Origin: Deinococcus ficus
GTDB lineage: Bacteria > Deinococcota > Deinococci > Deinococcales > Deinococcaceae
Direction: 5' to 3'
Length of the DNA stretch: 64,000 nucleotides
NCBI RefSeq assembly: GCF_003444775.1
Contig: NZ_CP021082.1
Span: forward strand, 372,001 to 436,000
Shown here: positions 8,306 to 16,459 of the stretch, one piece after another
How positions within the stretch are numbered: the first letter of the stretch is position 1
How the letters are laid out: every line of letters begins with the position of its first letter
Program-made: the position numbers and the translations under genes
Notes under the pieces: generated by a model
Seen by the model: the letters and a program-made list of their open reading frames with translations, nothing else
What the model was told of the DNA's origin: nothing
Databases searched by the model: none

Positions 8306-9895
8306 ATGAAAAAAGCACACCTGCGACGACTGGGACTGGGAACTGCACTGCTGCTCGGGTCGGCTCTGGCCGTGGTCGGCCCCACCCAGGAGGAACTCAA
8401 CAACGCCGACGCGTCCACCGACTCCTGGCTGATGTACAACAAAGGCTACAAAGCCCAGCGCCACTCCGCCCTGGACCTCGTCAACGCCGGGAACGTCGCC
8501 GGACTCAAACGCGTGTGCACCTTCGACACCAAGGACGACGGCGGCTTCCAGGCCACCCCGCAAGTGTACAAGGGCGTCATCTTCGTCACGCAGATGTACC
8601 GCACCTTCGCCATCGACGCCAAAACCTGCAAGGCCCTCTGGATTCACAAGTACGTCACCCCGGACTCCAGCGTGCTCACCACCAACCGCGGCCTGGCCAT
8701 CGCGGACGGCGTGCTGTACCGCGGCACCCCCAACGCCCACCTGATCGCCCTCGATGCCGGCACCGGCCGTCAGCTGTGGGACACCAAAGTCGCGGACTCC
8801 ACCGTCGGGTACTTCCACAGTGCCGCGCCCGTCTACTACAACGGCAAGGTCCTCATCGGGGACGCCGGGGCGGACTGGGGCATCAAGGCGAAGATGCACG
8901 CCTTCGACGCGAAAACCGGCAAGAAAGTCTGGGACTTCAACCTCATCCCCACCGGTCAGGAATTCGGCGCGGAAACCTGGAAGAAAGCCGACTCGACCGT
9001 CACCGGCGGCGGCAGCACCTGGACGAGCTACACCGTCGACACGGACACCGGCCACGTCTACATCTCCGTGGGCAACCCCGCGCCCGACTTCGCCGCGCAG
9101 TACCGCCCCGGCGACAACCTCTTCACGAACTCCGTGCTTGAACTGAACGCCGACACCGGCAAGTACGTCAACCACTACCAGCAGATTCCGGCGGACGACA
9201 AGGACTACGACACGGCCGCCGCGCCCACGCTGTACGAAGTGAACGGCGAAAAGCGCATGGCGGTGCCCACCAAGGCCGGCTGGCTCTTCGGGTACAACGA
9301 GGCCGACAAGGCCCAGGTGTTCAAACAGGCCATGATCAAGGTCACCAACCAGGAGAAACCCACCACCCGCCAGGGCCTGGCGATCTGCCCGAACTACAGC
9401 GCCGGCTCCCAGTGGTCCGGGGCGTCCTTCGACGGCGTGAACTCCCAGCTCGTCGTCCCGGCCGTGGACTGGTGCGGCGTGGTGAAGCTCGGCGAGGTGC
9501 GCCTGATCAAAGGCCAGCTGTTCTTCGGCGGATCCATGCAGCTCGACCCGGCCGACAAGGCCACCGGGCAGGTCCGGTCCTTCGACGCCGCCACCGGACA
9601 GCCGAAGTGGACCTTCAGCCTGAAAGGCACCCGCATCGTGGGCGGCGTGACCACCACCGCCGGGAACCTCACGATGTTCGGCGCCATGGACGGCACCCTG
9701 TACGCCCTGGACTCCCGGACCGGCAAGGTCCTCTGGAAGGACAACGTCGACAAGGCCCTGATCGGCGGTGGCGTCGCCACCTACAACCAGGGCGGAAAAC
9801 AGTACTTCGCCGTCGTGGCCGGGAACTCCTCCAAGGGCGCGGTCGGCGGACCCAAGAACGTCACGGGCCGCGTCGCCATCTACAGCCTGCCGTGA
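8306..9895 (+). CDS. PQQ-binding beta-propeller dehydrogenase-like protein
   Basis: 529 aa with a signal peptide, after AACAGGAGGAAC. Its order is that of PQQ-dependent alcohol/methanol dehydrogenases: an entry motif (WLMYNKGYKAQRHSAL, NAGNVAGLKRVC), then repeated blades with the tryptophan-docking style (GRQLWDTK, GKKVWDFN, GQPKWTF, GKVLWKD). The vicinal Cys-Cys pair of classical methanol dehydrogenases is not seen, and the usual metal-binding Asp/Glu set cannot be confirmed by eye. The substrate is therefore open; an alcohol or sugar oxidation coupled to the upstream cytochrome c is the best reading. Confidence 0.8.
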   Translation: MKKAHLRRLGLGTALLLGSALAVVGPTQEELNNADASTDSWLMYNKGYKAQRHSALDLVNAGNVAGLKRVCTFDTKDDGGFQATPQVYKGVIFVTQMYRTFAIDAKTCKALWIHKYVTPDSSVLTTNRGLAIADGVLYRGTPNAHLIALDAGTGRQLWDTKVADSTVGYFHSAAPVYYNGKVLIGDAGADWGIKAKMHAFDAKTGKKVWDFNLIPTGQEFGAETWKKADSTVTGGGSTWTSYTVDTDTGHVYISVGNPAPDFAAQYRPGDNLFTNSVLELNADTGKYVNHYQQIPADDKDYDTAAAPTLYEVNGEKRMAVPTKAGWLFGYNEADKAQVFKQAMIKVTNQEKPTTRQGLAICPNYSAGSQWSGASFDGVNSQLVVPAVDWCGVVKLGEVRLIKGQLFFGGSMQLDPADKATGQVRSFDAATGQPKWTFSLKGTRIVGGVTTTAGNLTMFGAMDGTLYALDSRTGKVLWKDNVDKALIGGGVATYNQGGKQYFAVVAGNSSKGAVGGPKNVTGRVAIYSLP

Positions 9896-9911
9896 GCAGC
9901 GGAGTGAACGA

Positions 9912-10613
9912 ATGAGCCGACGCACCACACTGCACTGCCTGCTGGCCCTGCTCCTCACCGGCCAGGCCACCGGGGTCATCCCCGCGCTGAACAGCACGCA
10001 GGTCACCGCCGCCAAAACGGAAGCCGAAGCCATGAACATCCGCGAGAGCGGGTACGTGCTGGGCAGCTACCTGCTCAAGGCCTACAACCAGGACGTGTTC
10101 CTGGCCGCCAACTCCCCCGAAGTGGACGGCATCGTCCTGAGCACGCCGTACGAACAGGTGAGATACGAAGCCTACCTGGCGCACCTGGAAAACCACCCGC
10201 TCACCGCCGCGCAGGCCACGGCGTTCGCGAAGAAGGCCAACGGCACCCTGCAGTTCCGGGTGTACTCCCACAGCCCCTACCCCGTCGAGGACGAGGAGGA
10301 GCAGTGGCAGCTCGCCTACCGCAAGGATCACATCGCGGACGACCGTGACCGGGCCAACAGCTACCTGGACTTCTACAAGACCGCCAGCCTGAAGATCGGC
10401 AACCGCACCTACGCCGCCAAACCCGTCGTGGACGGCCCGTACCGCGACTCGTTCACGCTGCCCAGCGGCGACGCCGAAACGCGCAACCTGGGCGTGGTGT
10501 TCTACACCTTCACCGTGCCCAACATGCCCAGCACGGGCGCGTTCACCCTGACCTTCCGGGACAGTCAGGGCAAACCGTACACCATCCAGGGAAACCTGAA
10601 AGACCACAAGTAA
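9912..10613 (+). CDS. Exported protein of unknown function in the PQQ-dehydrogenase unit
   Basis: 233 aa with a signal peptide (about residues 1-22) and no recognised family. After the leader comes a helical region (TAAKTEAEAMNIRESGYVL), then an acidic stretch (VEDEEEQW) and a beta-rich C-terminal half (IGNRTYAAKP, GVVFYTFTVP, FTLTFRDSQGK). It starts 16 bases after the dehydrogenase stop behind GCGGAG, so it is almost certainly co-transcribed with it. A chaperone, anchor or accessory role for the enzyme is inference only. Confidence 0.65.
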   Translation: MSRRTTLHCLLALLLTGQATGVIPALNSTQVTAAKTEAEAMNIRESGYVLGSYLLKAYNQDVFLAANSPEVDGIVLSTPYEQVRYEAYLAHLENHPLTAAQATAFAKKANGTLQFRVYSHSPYPVEDEEEQWQLAYRKDHIADDRDRANSYLDFYKTASLKIGNRTYAAKPVVDGPYRDSFTLPSGDAETRNLGVVFYTFTVPNMPSTGAFTLTFRDSQGKPYTIQGNLKDHK

Positions 10614-10624
10614 CGCGTGGCGCG

Positions 10625-10663
10625 GCGCGGCCCCACCCGGAATAACCACGGGTGGGGCCGCGC
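10625..10663 (+). terminator. Strong hairpin ending the PQQ unit
   Basis: Two 15-base arms (GCGCGGCCCCACCCG / CGGGTGGGGCCGCGC) around a 9-base loop, 12 bases past the stop codon and followed by TGATTT. It also faces the converging broken gene. Confidence 0.75.
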
Positions 10664-10739
10664 CTGATTTGCCGGGGCAGCCCCTTTACCTGACCGGCCG
10701 CCCCGGAAAGCCGCCGTTGACCCGGGCGCCGGGCCGGAC

Positions 10740-11483
10740 TCACCCCAGCCAGCGTTCAACTCCCCGAAATCCGATGTCCCAGCGGTACGACGGGAGGTCA
10801 TCCTGTCCCGGCAGGTCCTCCTCGGCCAGCACCGTGCCCAGGTGGCTTTCCATGGCAGCCCGGGCGGCCAGGAACCTCAGGTTCAGGCGCAGCACTTCCG
10901 TCCAGTCACCCTAGGGGATCCCGGCCTGAGGTGGCCCGCCATGAAACGCGCTGAGACCCGTCCACACCAGGACAGTCTCCCGCTCCCGCACCGCGTGACC
11001 TTCCTCGCGGAGGTTCACCTCGTCCCCCGGGGTGAGCCGCGCCAGATCACGCAGCAGATCGGGACTTTCTGCGTTGCCCTGCAACCACGCGGCGTTCAGG
11101 AAGTCTTCTGCGGCGCGCCGTGCCCCAGCAGAACCCCAGGCGCCCAGACGGAGGCGATGGGGACCGTACATGGCTGGATTGAAAGTGCGGGCACCGGTCA
11201 GGCGGCCCGTCCACCACATGAGTACCCCAGCGTCATTCTCGAATTCGAACTCCATTTCCTCGCCAGGCTCCAGCGGGGTTCCGGCCGGGCACTCCCGGTA
11301 AGGCGCGGCCTGCTGAATCCACCCGGGGAGCTCGGGCTGAACCCGGAAGGAGATTTCCAGCAACTTCACGTCTCGGAGGAGGGCCTCAGGGCTCAGCCCG
11401 TCACACCCGCTCAGAGCCGCGCTCCAGTGGGCCAGAACGCTGGAGTCGTTGCTGCATTTGACAGCGCAACGCCTTCGCCCCAC
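10740..11483 (-). pseudogene. Unknown gene interrupted by an in-frame TAG
   Basis: The reading frame from 11483 runs to a TAG at 10911-10913. The same frame then continues for 56 more codons to TGA at 10740-10742. The second part reads like real protein (DWTEVLRLNLRFLAARAAME, SYRWDIGFRGVERWLG) with the same codon use. The first part has LLEISFRVQPELPGW and MEFEFENDAGVLMWWTGRLT. No family was recognised. The simplest view is a single nonsense mutation in a roughly 230-residue protein; readthrough or a sequencing error are the alternatives. The true start is uncertain and GTG 11370 (KLLEISF) is also possible. Confidence 0.6.
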
Positions 11484-11602
11484 TCAGGTGCCCAGGCGGT
11501 CTTCGAGGTGCGTTGCCACCGACGATGTGACGGTTCACGCCTCATGGTAGCTGCAGGTCTGCCTCCCCCCTCCCCCGCTGGACCCGGACTGGCAGTGAAA
11601 AA

Positions 11603-11624
11603 CGCCAGGATCGAAATCCTGGCG
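11603..11624 (-). terminator. Rho-independent terminator of ssrA
   Basis: Read on the minus strand: CGCCAGGAT, loop TTCG, ATCCTGGCG, then TTTTT. It lies 6 bases after the tmRNA 3' end. Confidence 0.85.
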
Positions 11625-11629
11625 CTTCT

Positions 11630-11985
11630 TGGTGGAGACGGAGGGAGTCGAACCCTCGTCCGAGAACCCGTTACGGTAGCTTCTACGAGTGTAGTTTCTG
11701 ATTTGGATCTCGGCTCTGGGACGCGCAGAAACACGCTTCCGTCCAGCCCAGCCTCTTAAATTTCACCTGTGCTCAGAGGCGTCGGCCCAGGCTAGCCATC
11801 TTTTGTAAGTTCGCAGGACGCCAATGGCCGGGCTTCCTGGTCACTGCCTCACTTAAGCAGCGAGGGCGAAGGTGGTGCTGTTGTTGTTGCCAGTTAAAGG
11901 CTTGGTCGATGATTTACGAGGCCCACGACCATCCTCGACTCGCGGCGTTCCGCTCAGCGATCCCCGTCGAAACCGGGGCGTCCCC
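11630..11985 (-). ncRNA. ssrA: Transfer-messenger RNA (tmRNA)
   Basis: The 356-base RNA rescues stalled ribosomes. Its 5' end GGGGACG pairs over 7 positions (one G-U) with CGUCUCC just before the ACCA 3' end. The GGTTCGACTCC T-arm lies at the 3' side. The tag frame begins at Gly and reads G-N-N-N-S-T-T-F-A-L-A-A before TAA (about 11856-11894), a normal ALAA degradation tag. The pseudoknot-rich middle contains GGCTAGCCTGGGC. Its place on a replicon with plasmid-type rep and par genes is unusual. Confidence 0.95.
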
Positions 11986-12086
11986 AAGAGGAAGCGCAGT
12001 GTACCACGTCCCAGGTGAGAAGAAATGAGCGCCAGGAGGTCATGGAACGCACGGGCAGGGCATGTCGTTACGCTTGTCAGTCGCCT

Positions 12087-13064
12087 TCAGACCTTGGAAG
12101 CGTCCGTGTCGGCGTGACGTTCCGGGTCACGCCAGTAGGCCTTCACGCGGACCTCGGCCTCCGGGTACTCCGCCTTCAGCTCGCGCTTGAGGAGCCGCGC
12201 ACCGCTGACGGACGACACGCCCCACACGGCAGCCGGCGTCACCCCGAGCTGATGGAGCGCCCGGGCGCTGGCCTCGCCGGGCGGACCCTCACGGCGCACC
12301 CAGGTGACCTGGACCTGCTCCCGGGCGGGCACGTCATCCAGGTAAGTGGCGAGTTGCAGGTCGGTGAGTTCCACCAGCACTGTGACGCTCGACGTGAAGC
12401 CGCCGCGATCCAGCAGCCCCGCCAGGGTGGGAAGGCTGGTTTCGTCGCCGAACAGCACCACCTCGCCCGCCGTGAAATCCGGGAACTGCTCGTGCCACTC
12501 ACCCTCCACCTGGACTTCGTCGCCAGGCTGGAGGCGGCTGGCCCAGACGGACCCGGCGGTGGCATCGTGGGTGAACACGTCGATCACGGCCCGCTGACCG
12601 GTGAGGCGGCGCAGGGTGTAGGGCCGTCCCTCGTCGGCGGTGAACATGAAGCGCGCGCAGTCGCCGGGCTGCCATGTCTCCCAGCGGTCCGTCCCCAGGT
12701 CCAAGGTGAGGCGCCGGTACGCGCCGGCCCAGGGCTCGTTGGCGTGGACGGTCCAGGTGGCCTGGCGTTTGGGGGCGTCCACCCCGAGTTTCTTCCGGGC
12801 TTCGCTGGCCAGGGCCCGGAGCGCGACCTGGGGGCTGGCCGCGTCGGGAAAGGCCAGGAAGTGGGTGGTCGCGCGGCCCGGTGCGTGCGCGGTCACGTCA
12901 GCGCCGTCCGCGTAGAGGGCGGTGAGGGTGGCCCCGGTGGGCTGGTCGGACGGCGTGAAGGCCTGCAGGCAGTAGAGCAGGTCCTGGGTGTGGTCCTGAT
13001 TCACGTGCTCGATGAGGTGGCGGATGTGCTCCCCCGCCAGGGGCGTCCTGAGGCGGGCGGTCAC
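12087..13064 (-). CDS. Siderophore-interacting protein (ferric-siderophore reductase) with DUF2470 domain
   Basis: 325 aa from GTG 13064, which overlaps the binding-protein stop as GTGA, so the two are coupled. Residues about 8-95 are a DUF2470-type domain (HIRHLIEHVNQDHTQDLL), a domain also found with haem-degrading HugZ-like proteins. Residues about 105-205 are the FAD-binding barrel (RRLTLDLG, RPYTLRR, DVFTH) and about 210-320 the NAD(P)H-like SIP C-terminal domain (VVLFGDETSLPTL). It should reduce ferric siderophore in the cytosol and release Fe(II). A longer in-frame start inside the upstream gene is rejected. Confidence 0.9.
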   Translation of the reverse strand: MTARLRTPLAGEHIRHLIEHVNQDHTQDLLYCLQAFTPSDQPTGATLTALYADGADVTAHAPGRATTHFLAFPDAASPQVALRALASEARKKLGVDAPKRQATWTVHANEPWAGAYRRLTLDLGTDRWETWQPGDCARFMFTADEGRPYTLRRLTGQRAVIDVFTHDATAGSVWASRLQPGDEVQVEGEWHEQFPDFTAGEVVLFGDETSLPTLAGLLDRGGFTSSVTVLVELTDLQLATYLDDVPAREQVQVTWVRREGPPGEASARALHQLGVTPAAVWGVSSVSGARLLKRELKAEYPEAEVRVKAYWRDPERHADTDASKV

Positions 13065-13984
13065 TTCTGTCCGAGCATGGCGCGGCTGACCTCGTTGGCG
13101 AGGGTCAGGGCGCTGAGCGGCCCGCCGAAGGTCCAGGTCTTCTCGTTCAGGGCGTAGGTGCGGCCGGACTTCACGAAGGGCAGACGGTCCCACAGGGGCC
13201 GGACGCTGGGTGCGATGAACACGTTGTCCTCCTTCTGCGCGACGTACAGGAAGCTGGTGGTGTTCAGCGTGACGAGCGGCTCGAGGCTGACTTCGGTGAA
13301 GCCGTACTGGCCGGCTGGGGCCGTCCAGGCGTTGACGAGGCCCACCTGTTCCATCAGCTGGCTGAGCATGCTGTTTTTCGTGAACAGGCGCATGGTGGGG
13401 GTGCCGCCGCGGGCGGTGAAGGCCTGCGCGAAGATGAACTTCTCCCGGGTGCGGCCGGCGGTCTTGAACTGCTGTTTCAGGCGGGACAGGCGGATGTCGA
13501 GGGTGTTGAGGACCTGCTGCGCGGTGTTTTTCCGTCCGGTCAGGCGGCCCATGGTGAGGAAGGTCTGGCGCATCTCCGCGTACTGGCTGTCCCCGGCGTA
13601 GGGGTCGAAGACGACGGTGGGGGCGATGGCGCTCAGGGCGGCGTAGTTCTGCGCGGCCCGGGATTTGGCGGTGATGATCAGGTCGGGTTTAAGGGCGCGG
13701 AGCTGTTCGAGGCTGGGCTGCTGGCGCGTGCCGACGTCCTTGACGCCCGAGGCGAACCTGGGTGTGACGTTCACCCATTCCTGGTAGCCCTTGATGTCTG
13801 CCACGCCCACCGGTTGAATGCCGAGGGCGAGCAGGTTCTCGGCGTAGGTCCATTCGAGCGCGACGATGCGCTTGGGCGTCCTGGGCGCGCAGGTTTCTCC
13901 CATGGCGTGCTGGACGAGGGTTCCGCCGCAGGCGGCGGAGGCGGTGCCGAGCAGGAGGGCGGTCAGGGTCAGGACTCGTTTCAT
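13061..13984 (-). CDS. Iron-siderophore ABC transporter substrate-binding protein
   Basis: 307 aa with a signal peptide (about residues 1-19). The FecB/FhuD-type layout is clear: RIVALEWTYAENLLALGIQPVGVAD at the start of the N-terminal lobe, KPDLIITAKSRA, a long linking helix (LDIRLSRLKQQF), and ending in SRAMLGQK. It binds ferric siderophore outside the membrane. No permease or ATPase genes are beside it, so it must use components encoded elsewhere. It is coupled to the reductase gene by a GTGA overlap. The long leader (about 150 bases) begins at the palindromic operator near 14130-14166. Confidence 0.9.
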   Translation of the reverse strand: MKRVLTLTALLLGTASAACGGTLVQHAMGETCAPRTPKRIVALEWTYAENLLALGIQPVGVADIKGYQEWVNVTPRFASGVKDVGTRQQPSLEQLRALKPDLIITAKSRAAQNYAALSAIAPTVVFDPYAGDSQYAEMRQTFLTMGRLTGRKNTAQQVLNTLDIRLSRLKQQFKTAGRTREKFIFAQAFTARGGTPTMRLFTKNSMLSQLMEQVGLVNAWTAPAGQYGFTEVSLEPLVTLNTTSFLYVAQKEDNVFIAPSVRPLWDRLPFVKSGRTYALNEKTWTFGGPLSALTLANEVSRAMLGQK

Positions 13985-14129
13985 CTCTGGGTCTCCAGGT
14001 GTGGTCGGGGAGGTGGCACTGGGGCGGGCCGGCAGGCTGAAGGCCAGACTGACCTTGGCCGCACCGGCCCGGCCAGGGGTCAGTCGGACCGCCCCATCAG
14101 GCGGTGGGGAATGTGTGGGCAGTGCCCTT

Positions 14130-14166
14130 CTTGACTAATCCTACTAAACCACTCGGATTAGTCAAG
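14130..14166 (-). promoter_or_regulatory. Large palindromic operator with promoter for the siderophore operon
   Basis: Perfect 12-bp inverted repeat CTTGACTAATCC / GGATTAGTCAAG around a 13-base centre. On the minus strand TTGACT (14165-14160), a 16-base spacer and TAGGAT (14143-14138) form a promoter inside it. Its position suggests iron-responsive repression; the protein that binds is unknown. Confidence 0.65.
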
Positions 14167-14300
14167 GGAAGCGGGAATGCCGAGCGAGGAAGCGTCCGCG
14201 TTCCCCTGGAACAGAGGACTGCCCGGGCCACTTGGCCGCCTTCAGGTTTGGTAGTGCGAGTTTTTCCTGGGCCAACGGTCAGGCAACCCGGGCGATGACC

Positions 14301-14957
14301 CTATGCAGGCTGTTCGCTGCTCAGCCCCCGGTAGAGCGCAGTCAGGCTGTCCTGAAGAGCACCGCGCAGTTCGAGGTGCAGGGCGCTCAGCTCACTGCTG
14401 GCCAGGGCTTCACGCACGGCCGGGGCCGGCTCGCTCATGGGCTGGAGACCAGCGATCAGCGCCTGCGTATAGGTGAGCAGGCGGATGCCGCCGCCGGCTG
14501 GCAGGCCGGGCAGCGCCTGCTCGACCAGGGGAGTGAGGTCGTGCAGCTGCCCGGCGAGCCAGCGTTTGTGGGTGGTGGCGCGGGTGGCACTGATGTTGTG
14601 TTCCAGCAGACCGGCGAGCAGGGGAATCAGGCGCGGCAGCGCGGGCGTGTCCTGAAGCATGACGGTCACAAGGGTCGCCAGCGTGGCAGGCGTGTGGGTG
14701 CCGCCCAGCCGCAGGTGCTTTCCCAGGGTGGTGAGCCACTCGCCCAGCAGAGTCTCGTACAGGTCCAGGAAGAGTGCTTCTTTGCTGGGAAAGTATGAGA
14801 ACAGTGCCGCCTTGGTCAGGCCGACACGGTCGGCGATCTGGGTCAGGGTGAGGTCGGGGTAGCGGGTGGTGGCGAGGAGCGCGTGGGCTTCGGCGAGGAT
14901 CTGTGCGCGGCGGGCGGCTTTGGCTTGATCGGAACGGGCGCGCACTTGAGCAACCAT
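14301..14957 (-). CDS. TetR-family regulator, divergent from the SDR gene
   Basis: 218 aa. The helix-turn-helix lies at residues about 18-65 (RAQILAEAHALLATTRYPDL, LTQIADRVGLTKAALFSYFPSKEALFLDLY). The rest is a TetR_C-like helical ligand domain. The start ATG 14957 is 6 bases after a TAGAAT box, so the mRNA looks leaderless. It is divergent from the short-chain dehydrogenase gene, whose promoter carries two related GACCGCCGGT sites. It is the natural candidate repressor of that gene and of itself. Confidence 0.85.
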   Translation of the reverse strand: MVAQVRARSDQAKAARRAQILAEAHALLATTRYPDLTLTQIADRVGLTKAALFSYFPSKEALFLDLYETLLGEWLTTLGKHLRLGGTHTPATLATLVTVMLQDTPALPRLIPLLAGLLEHNISATRATTHKRWLAGQLHDLTPLVEQALPGLPAGGGIRLLTYTQALIAGLQPMSEPAPAVREALASSELSALHLELRGALQDSLTALYRGLSSEQPA

Positions 14958-14972
14958 AGGTCAATTCTATGG
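14954..14972 (-). promoter_or_regulatory. Leaderless promoter and palindrome over the TetR start
   Basis: TAGAAT (14969-14964 on the minus strand) is followed by 6 bases and the start ATG. CCATAG (14954-14959) and CTATGG (14967-14972) form an inverted repeat covering both. A -35-like TTGCGT lies 18 bases upstream. Confidence 0.5.
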
Positions 14973-15017
14973 GGCAAACCATCGAGCACGCAATGAGCGC
15001 AGGTTTCCGCACTGATG

Positions 15018-15064
15018 TTGACTTAATGACCGCCGGTAGCTAAAGTTAACTGACCGCCGGTCAG
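15018..15064 (+). promoter_or_regulatory. Promoter of the SDR gene with two TetR-type operator copies
   Basis: TTGACT (15018-15023), a 17-base spacer, then TAAAGT (15041-15046). ATGACCGCCGGTAGC fills the spacer (15026-15040). The perfect palindrome CTGACCGGCGGTCAG-type site (reads CTGACCGCCGGTCAG) lies at 15050-15064, just after the -10. Both positions suit repression. Confidence 0.7.
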
Positions 15065-15111
15065 TGAAATGACCATCCTTGCCAACACTGTCCAAGAACC
15101 AGGAGACCCAG

Positions 15112-15936
15112 ATGACCATTCCCCCATCCACCCCCCATCCGCGACGCACCGCCCTGATCACCGGAGCCAGCGGCGGCATCGGTGAAAGCCTCGCCCGGCA
15201 AATCGCCGCGCACCACATCGACGTCATCCTCGTGGCCCGCACCCGGCCCAAACTCGAGACACTCGCCCACGAACTCCATGCCGCCCACGGCATTCAGGCC
15301 ACCGTCATCGCGCAGGACCTCACCGCACCGGACGCGGCCGAACGCATCGAAGCGCAGGTCCTGACCCAGGGGCTCACCGTCGACTTCCTGATCAACAATG
15401 CCGGGTTCGCCTCCTACGGCGAATTCCACACCCTCCCCCGCGAGCACGAGCTCAACCTGATCCAGGTCAACATCACCGCCCTCACCGACCTCACGCACCG
15501 ATTTCTGCCCGGCATGGTCGAGCGCCGCCGCGGCCGGGTGCTCAACGTGGCCAGCACCGCCGCGTTCCTCCCCGGGCCGCTGATGGCGGTGTACTACGCC
15601 AGCAAGGCCTACGTCCTGAGCTTCTCCGAGGCCCTGAACGAGGAACTCCGCGGCACCGGCGTACATGTCACCGCCCTGTGCCCGGGCCCGGTGCAGACCG
15701 GCTTTCAGGACCGGGCCAAGATGCAGGACAGCCGCCTGATCGCCGGCAAAAACCCCCTCCTCGCCCCCATGATGGATGCCGACACTGTCGCCCGCGAAGG
15801 GCTCCAGGCGATGTTCGCCGGGCAGGCGGTGCGCGTGGTGGGCCCCATGAACACAATCCAGACCCTCCTTCCACGTCTTCTGCCTCGCAGCGTCGTTCCG
15901 CGCCTCGTGAAACAAGTCCAGGCCCGGGCACACTGA
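15112..15936 (+). CDS. Short-chain dehydrogenase/reductase (SDR)
   Basis: 274 aa from ATG 15112 behind AGGAG. The classical SDR signatures are all present: TGASGGIG (residues 17-24) for NAD(P), NNAG (95-98), Ser148 (NVAST) and Y161-x-x-x-K165. It resembles the YqjQ/DltE-like SDRs in the phrases FASYGEFHTLP and LCPGPVQTGF. The substrate is unknown. Control by the divergent TetR is likely from the operator layout. Confidence 0.88.
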   Translation: MTIPPSTPHPRRTALITGASGGIGESLARQIAAHHIDVILVARTRPKLETLAHELHAAHGIQATVIAQDLTAPDAAERIEAQVLTQGLTVDFLINNAGFASYGEFHTLPREHELNLIQVNITALTDLTHRFLPGMVERRRGRVLNVASTAAFLPGPLMAVYYASKAYVLSFSEALNEELRGTGVHVTALCPGPVQTGFQDRAKMQDSRLIAGKNPLLAPMMDADTVAREGLQAMFAGQAVRVVGPMNTIQTLLPRLLPRSVVPRLVKQVQARAH

Positions 15937-16459
15937 CCCGCACGGGCCGCAGTTCAGCCTCTGCCCTGGAGGAGCCTCAACGGCCTCATGGTTCCGCTGG
16001 GGTGAAGGACTCAAGTGGCTGGGGATCCTGGAGGAGCGGCATGTAAGGCACATGAGGGATGACACGAAACGGTCGTGTCACCCCCTTCGCCCATAGTGGG
16101 TTCCGGCGCCCCAAGGGATCCCGACAGCCATCCCCTACGCACCAGGGTTCTGGCCCCTTCCTGCAATCGGGACGAATGAACGGTCTGGAGCAGGCGTCCA
16201 TGTATCCTGGGTGCACCCTGCCTGTGGGAACGTCGTACGGCCCGATACCTTATCCGTGTGAGCCGTCGCCCGCTGTCCACGTCTCCGGCACTGCTCAAGG
16301 ACGTCCCATGCCCGCACCCGATGCCGCCACTCCCTGCCTCTCCCCTGCCGGTCGTGCCAGGACCCGTGCCAGTACCTCCAGACGAGTGCAGCACAGCTTT
16401 CAGGTCAGACCAATCAACCTGCCCGCCAATTCTGCGGCCGGTCATGGAGAAGACTTCAG
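15937..16459. other. Intergenic region with a hairpin
   Basis: About 520 bases with no convincing gene. TGACACGA (16060-16067) and TCGTGTCA (16073-16080) form a perfect 8-bp hairpin that may end the SDR transcript. The last 15 bases hold GGAGAAG, the ribosome site of the hydrolase. Confidence 0.45.

Noticed and set aside
7787..10039. 750-codon minus-strand frame over the cytochrome and PQQ genes
   Set aside because: Low-complexity Gly/Val/Arg product opposite three well-supported plus-strand genes.
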